DNA of 64,000 bases from Paraspadella gotoi (GCA_051294375.1 CM119269.1:10289056-10353055), one strand, 5' to 3'; shown: positions 21,128 through 63,200, numbered from the stretch's first letter. A program made the numbers and translations. Notes: a model not told the origin generated them from the letters alone.

Positions 21128-21273
21128 GTTTATCTCTCTTTCTCTCTTCCTTTACACAAAAATATTTCCAAATTCCTATTAACGCTGATGAAGGCTTGAA
21201 ATAAAATCGAAACATGTCTGTTTTACATTAAAACAAAATCGTTGTCAAAACTTAATTCAAACTGTCTCTAAAT
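20976..21273. mobile_element. Short element with ~40-bp terminal inverted repeats
   Basis: The left end (from 20981, GACAATTTGAATTAAGTTTT and GACAACGATTTTGTTTT) is the reverse complement of the right end (to 21268, ending AACTTAATTCAAACTGTC) with about one mismatch in 37. Inside are a (CT)n run (21064-21128) and a second hammerhead-like motif. Parts resemble the end of the 10310-11300 insertion, so both belong to one family. Confidence 0.65.
21181..21222 (+). ncRNA. Second, weaker hammerhead-like motif
   Basis: AACG-CTGATGA ... GAAA-CATG-TC-TGTT is identical to the 11173 copy in helices I and III and in the core. The helix II region (GGCTTGAAATAAAATC) no longer pairs well. This is probably an inactive relative. 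Confidence 0.3.
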
Positions 21274-21832
21274 ATTTATTCAAATAAACTTGTGATTTCG
21301 TCAAAAAGGCTAAATTATAATTATACAGTGTGTATGTTATAACAATTCTTTTTCTTTCAAATAATCTGAAAATACTGTGCGCTTCTCTTCCTTTCCACAT
21401 AATTCTATATAATTCCATATAAAGAAGATTGATCTAATATAATATCAATTATTCTCCCCTTTATAAAGTTTATATTTTTATTTTGAAGAGTCGCATTTGT
21501 TAGATTTCAAAACTTCGGATTTTATCGAAGCAGTTCAAGGTATGTTTAGATCGTCATTAAACGTTTCATTTTTAGGATTTTGTTTTCTCGAAAAATACAC
21601 TTTCTCAGTAGATTCATATCGTATTTTTGCTTCAGCCTTATGACCCAAAATAACTTTTGGACAACCGGCATTTCGTCCACTTATGCCCTATTCGAGAACT
21701 GATTATACCCCTTGACTCTTTTTTGCGTTCGACCTTACCTTCGTAGTTCATAACTTACCCTTTCATAAGCATAAGACAAGCGTCAGGCGAGTTTCGTCCT
21801 CCGGGGTCGAAGAGAAAGAGAGATGGAGAGGA

Positions 21833-21837
<5 letters not shown>

Positions 21838-21873
<36 letters not shown>

Positions 21874-21885
21874 GAAAGAGAGAGC
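21838..21885. repeat. (AG)n microsatellite
   Basis: An AG run in an AT-rich intergenic stretch. Confidence 0.85.
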
Positions 21886-22269
21886 GCGCTTCTATATCCT
21901 TGCGTTGTCCTTTAGTCAAGTCCTTGGATCCATGTTTTAATCCGAGATGTGGCGAAAACTCATTGACGACTGAGTTAGTATTTTCTTTGTCTCCAAGTCT
22001 GCCCGAGGTTGCCGGTTTTACTAGCTTCTCTTAAATGACATTTCAAAAGAATTAACATTTTTCTTTTTTTTTTCTATTAAGTATTAACTAATTAAACAAC
22101 ATTTCAAAATGTTTTGGGCAATGTACATTGTACAATGTACAGTATAAAAACTAAAATATAACTTTACCCGCTTTACCGACGCCTTTTCTGTTCCGATTTA
22201 AAATTCAGATTCGTGGTCCTACTTCCGGTTATTCTTTTCTTAGCAGAGACTTCTTGTCACCCCATGAAC

Positions 22270-22620
22270 CACCCTACCTCACACCCCCACCTTGCTTCTC
22301 CTGAATTATCCACCTAACCCTCGCGTTTCCCAACCAATTCGTTGCCTTCCCCGTTTCCGCTCCGGCCATCGGCCTTGCGTCCATTTGCCCTCTGGTGACA
22401 TTTTCCCCCTCCGCCGATTCGCCTCTCGCTCCTCTCCCTCTTCGCTTTCGACCGGACACGATGCTGGCCGGCCAATGGGGATTTTCTTCCGACTCCTTGC
22501 GGGCCAATGAGGAACGAGCGTTGAGCCACGCGACGCGTTCGCTCGCGTTCTCGGGAACGACTGAAAGGCCAAGCCGGCAACTCGCGTGCCGCCGCCGCGG
22601 AAACCTTCTCGAGGAAATAT

Positions 22621-22655
<35 letters not shown>

Positions 22656-22920
22656 CTCTCTCTCTCCTCTCTCTCTCTCTCCTCTCTCTCTCTGCGTCAC
22701 CTGAACTTTCCTCCCTTTTCTCTTTTCTCTCTCTTCTCTCTCCTCTTCCTCCGCCGCTTTCCTTCGGTACACTCCTCCTCCTCGCCCCACCCCTCCGCCT
22801 CCTCCTCCTCCTCCTCCTCTTCTCCTTTTATAAGGAATTTCCAATGCCTTACCTGACCCTTTTGACATTGAGGCCACTTCGTTCGGACACTCGGCCGAAT
22901 CTCCTTCGCGGGAGATGAAA
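22270..22920. promoter_or_regulatory. CpG-rich block with paired CCAAT boxes
   Basis: A GC-rich, CpG-dense stretch with GGCCAATGGGG (CCAAT at 22472-22476) and GGGCCAATGAG (CCAAT at 22504-22508), 32 bp apart (three helical turns). That spacing is typical of cooperating NF-Y sites. A (CT)n run and CTTTTATAAGG (about 22824-22834) follow. It may be a promoter for the minus-strand gene beginning at 20553 or for an unseen transcript. The long open frames here are Arg/Ser/Pro low-complexity translations and are not called as genes. Confidence 0.35.
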
Positions 22921-23234
22921 GGGAAAAAAAGTCAGCCAAGTCCACGGAGATTAAACCTTTTCGCTAATAAAAGGTTTTTTCGCTCCAACTTTTCATTTAA
23001 CGGTTTTTTTTTTTTAAATTAACTGATTCCGTGTTGAAAAATGTTTACGTTCACTGTGAACATTTGACGATCGATGAATTCTCTCAAATGTACGACACGT
23101 CTTCAATTGTCCGCCCGCCCCGTCGCCATTTTTACTCTCTAATCACCCGGGATCTCTCATCACGTCGCATTCAATTCACGTGACAAAGTTCAATCTTTCA
23201 TCGTACGTTAAATATCGTCGCGGCGAGAGTAAAC

Positions 23235-23460
23235 TACATACCCTGGACAAGAGCTATATCGCTCCAGCGGTGTCAAGTTTGCTCCTGCCGCGGCGATCAA
23301 ATTCTTCGGATCGCTCCAACCGGATTTGTTTGGCGGAATTAAAAGAGGAGTCCCCGTAATTTGTGTTGCTCGTTCGAGTAATGTTAGCGACTATTGTATA
23401 ACTTATTACGTAAAAGCAGTTCTTAATCAGCTGGCGAGAGCCGAGAGATGAGTCCACGCC
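23235..23460 (-). other. Possible 5' untranslated exon with GTATGT donor
   Basis: A moderately GC-rich unique stretch that, read on the minus strand, ends TTGTCCAG|GGTATGTAG (alternatively CAGG|GTATGT). It has a 67-codon minus-strand open frame with no recognisable domain. With the acceptor-like site just upstream of the 20553 ATG, it could be a leader exon of the membrane-stalk gene. This is inference only. Confidence 0.2.
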
Positions 23461-23551
23461 TTAACGTAATATCCAAAATAAAATAAAAGGCAACTTCCGC
23501 ATCGATGATGATTAATACGCTTATCGATGCGCGACGAGACCACTTCCTTTT

Positions 23552-23586
<35 letters not shown>

Positions 23587-23699
23587 GTTCTCTCTCTCTC
23601 GTCTCTCTCTCTTCCCCTCTATTTTCTCCTGGCCTTGTCCATCGCCCTCATTTATGTAAGTCATTTTCCCATGACCAAAAAGAGTTGTTTTTTTCTACA

Positions 23700-25310
23700 T
23701 AAGGCACAAATTTGGCTTAAATTCAGTCTCGATTGTCTCTCGATTATTATTTTGTAAATTAAAATTTTGAAAATTAATTATCCTTGTCAACCCTATGATT
23801 TTTATAGACTTCCTTTAAAAATATCTTAGTAGCAATCTGATAAGAAGACAAATAAAAAAAAACACGGAATTTCATAAAAGTTACTACTTTATTCGAATAA
23901 TTGAGAATAGTACTTGTGAAAGTTGTCCAATGTCCATGTCTAAGATAGAAAGCAGGGTTTCAGTTTCTTAAAAAAGTATTTTTTGGTCTGCTGCTGCCGG
24001 CTTTAGCTTATATCTGTTTTAATGCTTTTATGCTTTTATGCTCAATTTTTAATTGTTTTCTCACTAGTCGAAGTCGAATCCATCGACCGGAATTTTGCGA
24101 AGCGAGTTGAAAAACAAAAGTACATCGTCGAAGAAATCTAGGGCTAATAGTAATACCAATACTTATAAATAAATGATAAATGATAAATAATAAATCCCTG
24201 CCTACTTACTTAAATGCTAATACTAATATATTGGTTTTACCAATTCGCCGGATGACGAGGGACGAAAAATAGATTAAAACCATGATGCTTCTGCGTTTTA
24301 ATTAATTCGTCTCACTGACACATCATCTGGTCACTGAAGTTCTGTATTTGTTGGATTAAAAGGCACGCACTGATACAGCATAGATCAAGCTTGACAAATG
24401 TCAGTGGATTAAAGACAGTTATCATATACGTGTATAATAACCTGCCAAAATTTATCACTTTCTTTACTTTATATACTTAATCGATATTTTCTATCACATA
24501 GTGAAACAAAGTTTAACATTGAAGTCTTTAAATATTTATCAATGCATAAGCAAGAAAAAAAATTTTGAAATTTCTTTTTTAAAGAACGGATTCAGATAGT
24601 TCATAAAAAAGTATAATTTGTTTTTCACTATTTCGATGATAAGTGGGTTAAATTAGGGAAACTCTCAATTCGCTACAATCATTCCGTAATTCTTAAATTT
24701 TGAATCGTTTAATTATATAATTTGTTTAATTTTTTAAGCTATATCAGCAAATTCCAAATTAGCTTGTTGGGGCTGTTCTGATCTCCGAGAACCTAATATA
24801 AAAGTGGTTAAGATACGCGTAACTATAATTAATTAAAATGAATTTTATATATTTTCATTATAATAAGGTTCCAGGCATTCTCCAAAAAGTATGTGTCGAA
24901 CTCTAACATCAAGTAAGCATATAACACGAAGTACGATTTTAAATCGAAATAAAATAGAGTAAAGGAAAGCTCATTAGCTTCAATATCAATCTTTTTCGTA
25001 GTATAGTGTAGTATACTTTAACCTAGTTTAGGGCCAAAAAATAAATGCACTTCACTCAACTTTTCAGCAGAAAACATTGAACTTTCGATAGGACAAAAAT
25101 CCGACAATCGACACATTACATAACAATCGTCAAAATAAACGTTCAAGCTAGTGACTATTAAAACTAAGACTAGCTAAATCATTAGTAGAGAGAAATTTAC
25201 TCTCGTCGATGTTCCCGACCAATCTTTTGGAATATAACGTGATAAATTAACAAAATAAAACGAAAAAAAAAAAATTCAGCGTAAAACTAAAAGTATTGCA
25301 TATTTTACAA
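23700..25310. other. AT-rich DNA, intron of the candidate small gene
   Basis: Apart from the proposed exon at 24143-24064, nothing gene-like was found. Several stretches resemble generic AT-rich intron sequence. Confidence 0.4.
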
Positions 25311-25436
25311 GGATTTACCTCTCAGCTTCCTCAACAGTGGTGCACAGTCATGGAGCTCTACTTTCTGAGCCCCGCCCCCTCCCCCGTTTCCGCCTCCCTG
25401 CTCCGCCCTCTTCTCCCCGACTCCCCACAATCCCAT
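24064..25436 (-). CDS. Candidate small two-exon protein (64 residues)
   Basis: Exon 1 spans 25436-25319 (39 codons, donor GAGAG|GTAAAT, phase 1 out) and lies in a GC-rich block. Exon 2 spans 24143-24064 (acceptor TTACTATTAG, 25 codons, stop TAG). Joined, the end reads KVELHDCAPLLRKLR, then A, then LDFFDDVLLFFNSLRKIPVD and GFDFD. The N-terminal part is a low-complexity Gly run. Support: matching phase, a GC-rich open stretch in an AT-rich setting for exon 2, an ATTAAA about 45 bp after the stop, and a perfect CRE about 80 bp upstream of the ATG. Against: a weak polypyrimidine tract, short length and no recognised family. Further upstream coding exons are possible. Confidence 0.4.
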
Positions 25437-25690
25437 TTCCCTAATTCGCGACGCGGGGGCAGAGGTGGGCGAGCCGAGAATTTACTTTCGACCCCATGAA
25501 CGCCATGATGTCCATTGACGTCACGTTGAGCCGGCATCCTCCTTTTCTGAAGTCGGCATCGCCTCCTTCTTCTTCTCCTCTTCCTCCTCCCTTCTTCCTC
25601 CACTTCTTCCGCCTCCATCTCGAATGCTCGTCGATCTGACATTCCGGTTTCCTACCCCCCAACGCCCCCCCCATTTTCCCCTGAAAATCT
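25340..25690. promoter_or_regulatory. CpG-rich block with a perfect CRE
   Basis: The GC content rises sharply above the surrounding AT-rich DNA and CpG is frequent. TGACGTCA at 25516-25523 is the full palindromic CREB/ATF site. It lies about 80 bp upstream of the ATG of the candidate minus-strand small gene, which fits a TATA-less CpG promoter. The block also encodes open frames on both strands, which its composition explains. Confidence 0.4.
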
Positions 25691-26431
25691 TTCTCCTTCC
25701 TCGTTCACTCCTTTTGTTTTTTCCTTTCTAACTCCTTCCCTTTTTTTTCCCTTCCTCATCACTTTCTTCCTCCTTTGCACACTTATTTCTCTCTCATTGA
25801 TTTTGTCCCCAAAATTCGGTCGTTGAGGTATAATAGATTTCTATTGCCTACTATTTTTAGAACTAAAAGTGCTTTCTTTTAATTTTTAAAATATTTTTGT
25901 TTATCTAATTCCTTTCATTTGCAATTCTTAATTTACCATTGACAATTCTCACTTCAAGTTTTTAAGCTTCGTTATGTTATGTTATTTTTCCTTAATAATT
26001 TCTACATATATGCTTTCTGAAATATTTATAATTTCCCCCTTGCTTAAGTAGTATATTTCTAAAAAAATTATAGTTATTTTTTTTCTCTTTTCATGGGTGC
26101 TTTCTTTTAGTTTTACTTATGATTTATTTTTTTCGCGAAAATTGAATAAAAATATATGAATTTTGAACTCGAAGTTAAACGATATGAAACTTAATTTAAC
26201 ATTTTAAATGACATTGGCTAAGATCGTGTTATCCCGAGCTTAAAACGTAACAATATTGTTTATATTACATTTTACATTGTTTACATATTACATAATGATA
26301 ATACATAATACATACTTTCTACATTCCCGATCAATTTTCAAAACGGAATTGCAAAATCGTTTATGGTTATACTCCTCCCTCTTGGAATACCGATCACCTC
26401 TTCTCCTCTTCTCCTCTCCAACTTTCCCTCA

Positions 26432-26519
26432 TTCACTCCCTCACTCCCTCACTCCCTCACTCCCTCACTCCCTCACTCCCTCACTCCCTCACTCCCTCAC
26501 TCCCTCACTCCCTCACTCC
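26432..26519. repeat. 8-bp tandem repeat TCACTCCC
   Basis: Eleven near-perfect copies of CTCACTCC. Confidence 0.95.
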
Positions 26520-27699
26520 TTTCATCTTTTCTGTCGTCTTTAACTCAATTATCTCTTTCCTCTTCATCGAATAAACGAAGCACAAGTCCGATTATGCGGC
26601 GATTTAAAGATTCGTAGTATTCAATAATATGGCAGTCTTAACCATGCATAACTATTCATTATAAATATAAAACAGCATCCATACATCCTGAGAATATTAT
26701 AAGTGATTAAACGGCAAGCCTAATCCTGCTCCGGTGAGACGGTGATTAAAAAAAATGGAGGGAAAAAAAGTTGAAAATTGAATATTGAAAATTAATTGTA
26801 AAAAATAAAATATTGTTTATTCCCCCGAGGTTGTCGAGATTCTTGCGGAAATATGGAGATGAGTTGGCAAAACCAAAGAAAATAAAAATGGGGAAAAAAA
26901 GGCTGAGATGTGTTTCGAGTCCTATTGATTGATTTTGACAATATGTACAATTGTACATGTATTTATTAAACAATACATGCATGTACTACTTCAAAACCCT
27001 GATCTGAATAGCGTCAATTAAAGAATAAAACTTAGGAAAATTTTGAAACCGAATCAGCGATGAAAAAAAAAAATTAAATCAAAGTTTCATCAATTTCATA
27101 AAAATTCCTTTTGTTGCCAAACATCATCTTCACAAGCTTTCAAATACCAATAAATACACCCTACGTTAATATTATCCTCTTAAATGGAAAGCCTCGAAAC
27201 AGATTTTGTGGAGTTGTTGGAGTTTTTTTACCCGCTTAATGGTACTGCATTGTATATCAACTGTTAGCCGCTTTTTATAAAAAGTTGCCCTGCGTTGGAA
27301 AAATGCTTGGATATATTATTTAATTTCGATCCTTACTAAAACAACAATAACATCAACAACAACCGCGAACTGGAGTGTTATATGAATAGCGGGTCGATTC
27401 TCGATTGCTCGTCCAAATTGAAAACCTGTTTTTTTTTCCTTTTTCAGTCGCGTAATTATTTTCGTGAAAAGAGAAAGAAATAAAAAGTTTATTCTGAACC
27501 TTCATGATTTTTCCTCGTAGCCGATTTTCCTTTTAATCTTTCGAAAACAATGAAATCTGGTAAAAAACTGCGTTGAATTCGAATTCATTAAACTCAAGAT
27601 AAAATCTTGATGCGAATTTGATGAGCATAGATGAAGTTTGGGATTACTTTTCAAATCAATCAGAAACAGTAAAGCAAAGGAAGGGATAAAGAGTATACA

Positions 27700-27701
<2 letters not shown>

Positions 27702-27754
<53 letters not shown>

Positions 27755-27777
27755 AGAGAGAGAAGAGAGAGAGAGAG
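27702..27777. repeat. (GA)n microsatellite
   Basis: About 35 GA units with two single-base slips. Confidence 0.92.
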
Positions 27778-28023
27778 GTAAGCCAGTCTCATCTGTAAGA
27801 CAAGTCGTCCAAATATGGAAAAAGGGATCATCTTCATTATGTCGTATTTTCTTTCTTCGACGTCCTTGCTAAAAAAATTAATCCCTGACCAATCAAAAGG
27901 GTGAAATTTTAACGAGGGACTATCAAGAGGAGGATAGCTATTCTTTGAAGTCACTATGTTGGACAATATTTCGAATTATTCATAAAAAAAATAGTTGCCT
28001 TCCCTTACCCGACCAATGAGGAT

Positions 28024-28403
28024 NNNNNNNNNNNNNNNNNNNNNNNNNNNNNNNNNNNNNNNNNNNNNNNNNNNNNNNNNNNNNNNNNNNNNNNNNNNNN
28101 NNNNNNNNNNNNNNNNNNNNNNNNNNNNNNNNNNNNNNNNNNNNNNNNNNNNNNNNNNNNNNNNNNNNNNNNNNNNNNNNNNNNNNNNNNNNNNNNNNNN
28201 NNNNNNNNNNNNNNNNNNNNNNNNNNNNNNNNNNNNNNNNNNNNNNNNNNNNNNNNNNNNNNNNNNNNNNNNNNNNNNNNNNNNNNNNNNNNNNNNNNNN
28301 NNNNNNNNNNNNNNNNNNNNNNNNNNNNNNNNNNNNNNNNNNNNNNNNNNNNNNNNNNNNNNNNNNNNNNNNNNNNNNNNNNNNNNNNNNNNNNNNNNNN
28401 NNN
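28024..28403. other. Scaffold gap (380 N)
   Basis: A run of N upstream of Ahr exon 1. A promoter or leader exon could be hidden here. Confidence 0.95.
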
Positions 28404-29145
28404 TTTTTTCCATCCATCGTCCTTTTCCTTGATATTCAAAGGACATACAACGCCATGCGAGAAAAAACTACAGAGGAACATGCAAATGAAGAGACGGTTC
28501 CCCCGAAACACGCCTCCAGTCATCACACTCATACACCAGTTTTACCGAAATCGTTTCGTGTTTCGTATAAAAAACATACGACTCGTTTTTTTCTGATATT
28601 TTTTTTCTTTTCAAAAACGTTGTTAACGGTCGTCGCGCGTGATTTAGCCTTTTTTTTTTGCTTCCGTTTGTTGACTTGGCGATATAGAGGACGCTGGGGA
28701 ATCGAAAAGCCACGATTCGGCGACATTGCTTTTTTGACTAATAAATACAAAAAATTTAATGTTTTCATAGCTTTCAATGCTTTATCCTTCATTTCCCCCC
28801 CCCCAAAAGGAACCGGAAGACAACTTCTCGGCTCCGCTCCGACGCCCGAATCAAAAAATGAAGGAGACGACGTCGACGAACGTTTCCGGTCGAAATATTT
28901 TGTAACCAAACGAAATAAAAATAAAGAAAGGATCGAAACCCGACGCGACGACGAAGTGGACGTTCGTCAATTAGCCTCTTCCACTTTTACATCAAAATGC
29001 GTTGACGGGCCAATTCTTTTTCCAAGTTAATCACCGAATAGCCTTATTTATTCTTATCTCCTGTATATACATCGCCTTATATATCTCGCGATTACGTATC
29101 GCTCTTTCGTCTGTACATAAATCGCTTTAATTCACCGCCGTCGCC
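28404..29145 (+). promoter_or_regulatory. Probable Ahr 5' flank / leader
   Basis: Moderately GC-rich sequence directly upstream of the Ahr start. A 191-codon frame (28455-29030) has no recognisable domain, a hydrophobic low-complexity middle and no splice logic to Ahr, so it is treated as leader or promoter DNA. TATAAT-like or initiator sites cannot be chosen with confidence. Confidence 0.3.
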
Positions 29146-58955
<29,810 letters not shown>

Positions 58956-58959
58956 GTGA

Positions 58960-59730
58960 GGAAGGAGCGGGGGTTTGGGTAGAGGGAGGTAGAGGTAGAG
59001 GTAGAGGTAGAGCGGGTTGGGGTAGAGGGAAGGAGGTGGAGGCTGACGTGGGGAAATTTGGGCAAAACTGAGATGTGGACAAAATTACGGGGGCAGAATT
59101 GCAGAAGGCGAAACTTAGGATTGATCGATGAGAATTAGACGAATCGTCAGGAAATTGAACTAGCTTCCATTAATTAATATTGATTTCTTAATCCACACTC
59201 GATTAAAATAATTTCTCGAACGCCAAAAAAAAACCGCAAAATTTATAAGGGGATTTTCTGAAAGTTTTGTATTTATTCGTCGGCTTCATCTTCGTCGTTG
59301 TCTTCATTCATTCGCCGAGCAATAAGTCGTTCGTCTGTCGAAAAACTATTTCTTTCTTTCTTTCGTCGTCGTCGTCGTCGTCGTCGACGTCGTCGGCCCC
59401 TCCATCGCAATTTTCAGTGTCTTCTTTCCTGTTCGTCAGCCTCGTTTTGTTGATGTAGGCATCTTCTGCTTCTTCTTCGTCCTCGTTGTTGTTGTCTTTT
59501 AATTGTTTTTGGTCGTCATCGCATTTTTTTTTCATTCGTCGCCGTCGTCCTTATTTTCGTCGTCATCGTCGTCGCCGTTCTGTTCTAATCTTTGTCGTTC
59601 TTGTCGTCATTGTCGTCTTTCTTATGTCCTTTTAGTTGTTGTTGTTTTCGTCGTCGTCGTCGTCCATCTCCCGTCCAGAATCCTCATCGGATTTTCTTCT
59701 CCTCTGATTTGATTTTGTTTCTCCGTGACG
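58960..59730. other. Ahr intron 7, 5' part
   Basis: Contains a short GGTAGA array (58985-59012) and many TCG/CGT runs (59360-59390, 59540-59680). No PAS-B exon was found. Confidence 0.55.
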
Positions 59731-59731
59731 A

Positions 59732-59772
<41 letters not shown>
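59732..59772. repeat. (GAC)n trinucleotide array
   Basis: About 13 GAC/CGA units. Translations are poly-Asp or poly-Val and are discarded. Confidence 0.92.
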
Positions 59773-59773
<1 letters not shown>

Positions 59774-59915
59774 TCTTGACTCTTTCCTCACCTGAGAAAA
59801 TTAAAGCGAAAGAAAGAAAACAGAAAAAGAAAAAAAAAAGATGAAAGAGAAATAAGGAAAAAAGAAAGAAAAAGAAAGTTAATGGGAAGAATAAAAAAAA
59901 ATGAATAAGAGAAAC

Positions 59916-62900
59916 ACGCGGGTTCCTTTTACATCGATTTAATCGGCATGGAGTGCACAAGAATGAGATGTTCCGGATACGCTTTCCGGACCTTGGTCTA
60001 CACAAAAAAAAGGGTAAACAAATTTTTCCTTAATGACAGTTTTTTTATAAATTAATATTAAAAGTTACGCTATTATAAATCAATAAAGTAGAATAAAAAA
60101 AATTTAAAAAAATGGTTTAAATTTTTTTAAAAATTGGAAAATATCATGCATCAATCCATAATACCATGAACAATTTTCTTCGTTGGTCCATTAACCATTA
60201 TTCTATCCTTAATAGTTATTTGTAATTAATTTTTTCTTATATTAAAATATTATTTTTAATTTTTTTTCAGGTAATTTAAATTTAAAAAAAAATCTAAACT
60301 ATTGCCAAATGACTAGAAAGAAAAATTTTATATTATAATGGACTTACCTACACTAATATAGGCTTTCAAATACATATATAGTAAGTTTATTATGATTATG
60401 TTTTGATATAGGAAAATAAATAATTTATGATAATTAAATATATGAAAAAAATTGATAAACTTTTAAATTTTTTAGCTATAATAAACATACTTTTTAAAAT
60501 TTGTTCATTGATGCTTTTTAATGCTACTGGCAGTTGTATCCTTTCAATTTTAATAATTTGATAACTTCTTTTATCTTTTAAGTAATACTGACTGCTCATA
60601 TTTACTTACTTTATGACAAAATCACAAAAATTACTGATATTAAAAATGTATGGTATGGAAACAGACGAAAACTTTTTTTCTTAAATCAGATGCTATTTAA
60701 TTTTTTGGAGTGATATTATATTATCCTTGGACAAAATTTAAAATTTTAAACAATCCCAACTTCGACATTTTTTAGGCCAAAAGTTAGGTTGGTTAAAAAA
60801 AACTGCAAGATGCAAAAAAAAGCTCAATAAAAAAAACGTTATTGTCTTGAATATCTTTTGAAAAAAAAGGGAGCAGTGGGTGCTGGCTATCAAAATTTAA
60901 AAGCCCTAATCATGGGTCACATTTCTAGAACAGTTTTATTAAATTTTATCTTATAAATCTTTACACCAGTTTTTATTTAAATACGAGTTAAAAGGTATAA
61001 CAGTTTTTTTTGCAAATTATAAATTTTCAATGGAAGGCATATTGAATATTTTTGTTTTTCTTTTGCTACATTGAAAGAGGAAAGTCTGAATTACATTATT
61101 CTTAATTATCATTTAAATTTTCTCAACTTTATAAATTGCTTGTATTTTTAGTTAAAATTAAAAACAAGCAAAAAAATTGTAGTAGCTTGATAAAAATGTT
61201 TTTTTAAATATGAAAAATGATAAATAAATAAAAATTTTTTTCAGCTTGATAAAAACAGTCTGGACGATCTACCTTCTTGTCTTGCTGAAAAAAAAATAAT
61301 CATTTTTTCATTATCTTCAACTTGCAAAGCAAAAGCTTGATATACATTGCTTGTTCTATCGTATAAAAATTTTAAAAAATTACTTAACTGCTGACATATT
61401 TGACAAGCAAACATCATGTGTTGAATTGTATTGCTAATTTTCTTAAATATAACAACCTTTATAAAGGGAATTTAATTCTATTATTATCATCCATATTAAA
61501 TTAAGACCAAAAAAAATTTTTCGCAAAAATGGTTCATGACTGACTTAATGATTGCATTTTTTAAGGTTTCTTTACTGCCCCCATTACGCAAGACATAAAA
61601 GGTCATTATTATCATCGTCACTATGTACAGATTTTCTCTACCCTTTATGCCACCTGCATTCTGAATTTTCTTTTTTTTTTCCCTTTCAAATGTATTAAAT
61701 TAAAAAAATAATTGAAGAGGAACAACAGCATGGAGCATACCGTTGTGTAAGCCTTAGTTACCACTTCCAACAAATTTTTAAACAAGGTTTTTTTTTCATC
61801 TATTCTAGACATAACTCTAACTATTGTACTATTTATTTTTAATTTTTTAATTTCTCTTTTAGCGTATCAAAAGAAACGTTATTGCTTAGCTACTGCGTGT
61901 CAAAAAAATCTATAGAAAAAAAAGTTAAAATGTTTTCAAAAATTAAAAAACTATAGAGGAATCACTATACTTAACAAAATTATTACTGACGTTAATATGT
62001 ATTAGAACTTGATGCCCACTCCAAATTAAAAAAACTGCTTAAAATATACTGCTTCTGTCATATTAAAAGAGGCTACTGAATTAAGTTAAAACCTTACAAA
62101 GCATCCGAAGAATCAATATTTTATACATTTGACAACCTTAAAAATGTTCTAGTTGGGATTGTTTAAAACTTATTTGAATTTGTCCAAGGATAATATGTTA
62201 TATCAGTTCAAACAATTAAATAGGCATGTTGATTTTTAAAAAAAAATTTTTTTTGTCTGTTATTTCATACATAATTTTTTAATATCAGTAAAATTTTTGG
62301 ATTTTGCAAAAAGTAAGTAAATATAGCAGTCAGTATTTATTAAAAATAAAAGAAGTTATAAAATTATTATAATTGAGAATGATACAACCTGACCAGTAGT
62401 ATTAAAAGCATCATGAACAATTAATTAATAATTATGTTTATTATGCTAAAAAAAAATTCAAAGTTAAAATTTTTTTCATATATTTAATTTTTATAAATTA
62501 TATTTTCTATTGTCCAAAAATCATCATAATTAAACTTACTATATATTGTATTTTGAAGGCCTCATATTAGGTTAGGTAAGTCCTCTTATAATATAAATTT
62601 TTCTTCAATCACTTTTGGCATAGTTATATTTTTTTTAATTTAAATTACCGTTGAAAAAAAATTAAAATAATATTTTAATAAAAAAATTAATTACAAATAA
62701 CTATTAAAGATAGATATAATGGTTATGGACTCAAACGAAAGAAAATTGTTCATGGATTATGGATTGATGATGATATTTTCATTTTTTAAAAAAATTTAAA
62801 CCCCATTTTTTTAATTTTTTTTATTCTAACTTTATTGATTTATATAGCTAATTTTAATATTTAATTTAATAAAAAAACTTGTCATTAGGAAAAATTTGAT

Positions 62901-63011
62901 TACCCTTTTTTTGGTGTAGCCCCAAAAAGGTCCGCGAAACGTATCCCGGGACATCTCATTCTTTGTGCACTCCATGCCGATTAAATCGATTGTAAAAAGG
63001 AAAAACCGTGG
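59916..63011. mobile_element. 3.1-kb inverted-repeat element in Ahr intron 7
   Basis: The left arm (59916-60780) is the reverse complement of the right arm (62135-63011), roughly 80-85 percent by eye, around a spacer of about 1.36 kb. Landmarks: ATTTAATCGGCATGGAGTGC at the outer end, TAGTTATTTGTAATTAATTT in the middle and TATTATCCTTGGACAAA at the inner end. Extremely AT-rich with no intact coding frame. Either a fold-back type element or two copies inserted head to head. Confidence 0.75.
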
Positions 63012-63014
63012 AAA

Positions 63015-63200
63015 GTTATGATAACAAAAAAAAGGGATATCGAGCGAGAAGAGAATTTGAAGAGAAGAAGAGAGAAGAGACGACGGGAGAGAGAGAGAAT
63101 GAGAGATGAGGAGATGGAGAGAGAGATAGAGAAGAAAGAGAGGAGAAGAGAGAGAAGAGAGAGAGAGGAGAGAGAGGCGAGATGAAGAGACGAAAAGAGA
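63015..63200. repeat. (GA)-rich tract
   Basis: Interrupted GAGA/GAAGA runs just outside the inverted-repeat element. Confidence 0.8.

Larger units (their letters stand above)
25700..28020. other. AT-rich intergenic DNA with an 8-bp array and (GA)n
   Basis: No gene seen. It holds the 8-bp TCACTCCC array (26432-26519) and (GA)n (27702-27777). A minus-strand frame at 27966-27502 is created mainly by the (GA)n run. Confidence 0.45.

Noticed and set aside
22314-22877. 187-codon minus-strand open frame
   Set aside because: Composed of Gly, Glu-Arg and Arg-rich low-complexity from GC-rich and (CT)n DNA. Equivalent frames exist on the plus strand.
28455-29030. 191-codon plus-strand frame just upstream of Ahr
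   Set aside because: No domain, a Phe-rich low-complexity core and no usable splice connection to Ahr. More likely leader or promoter DNA.
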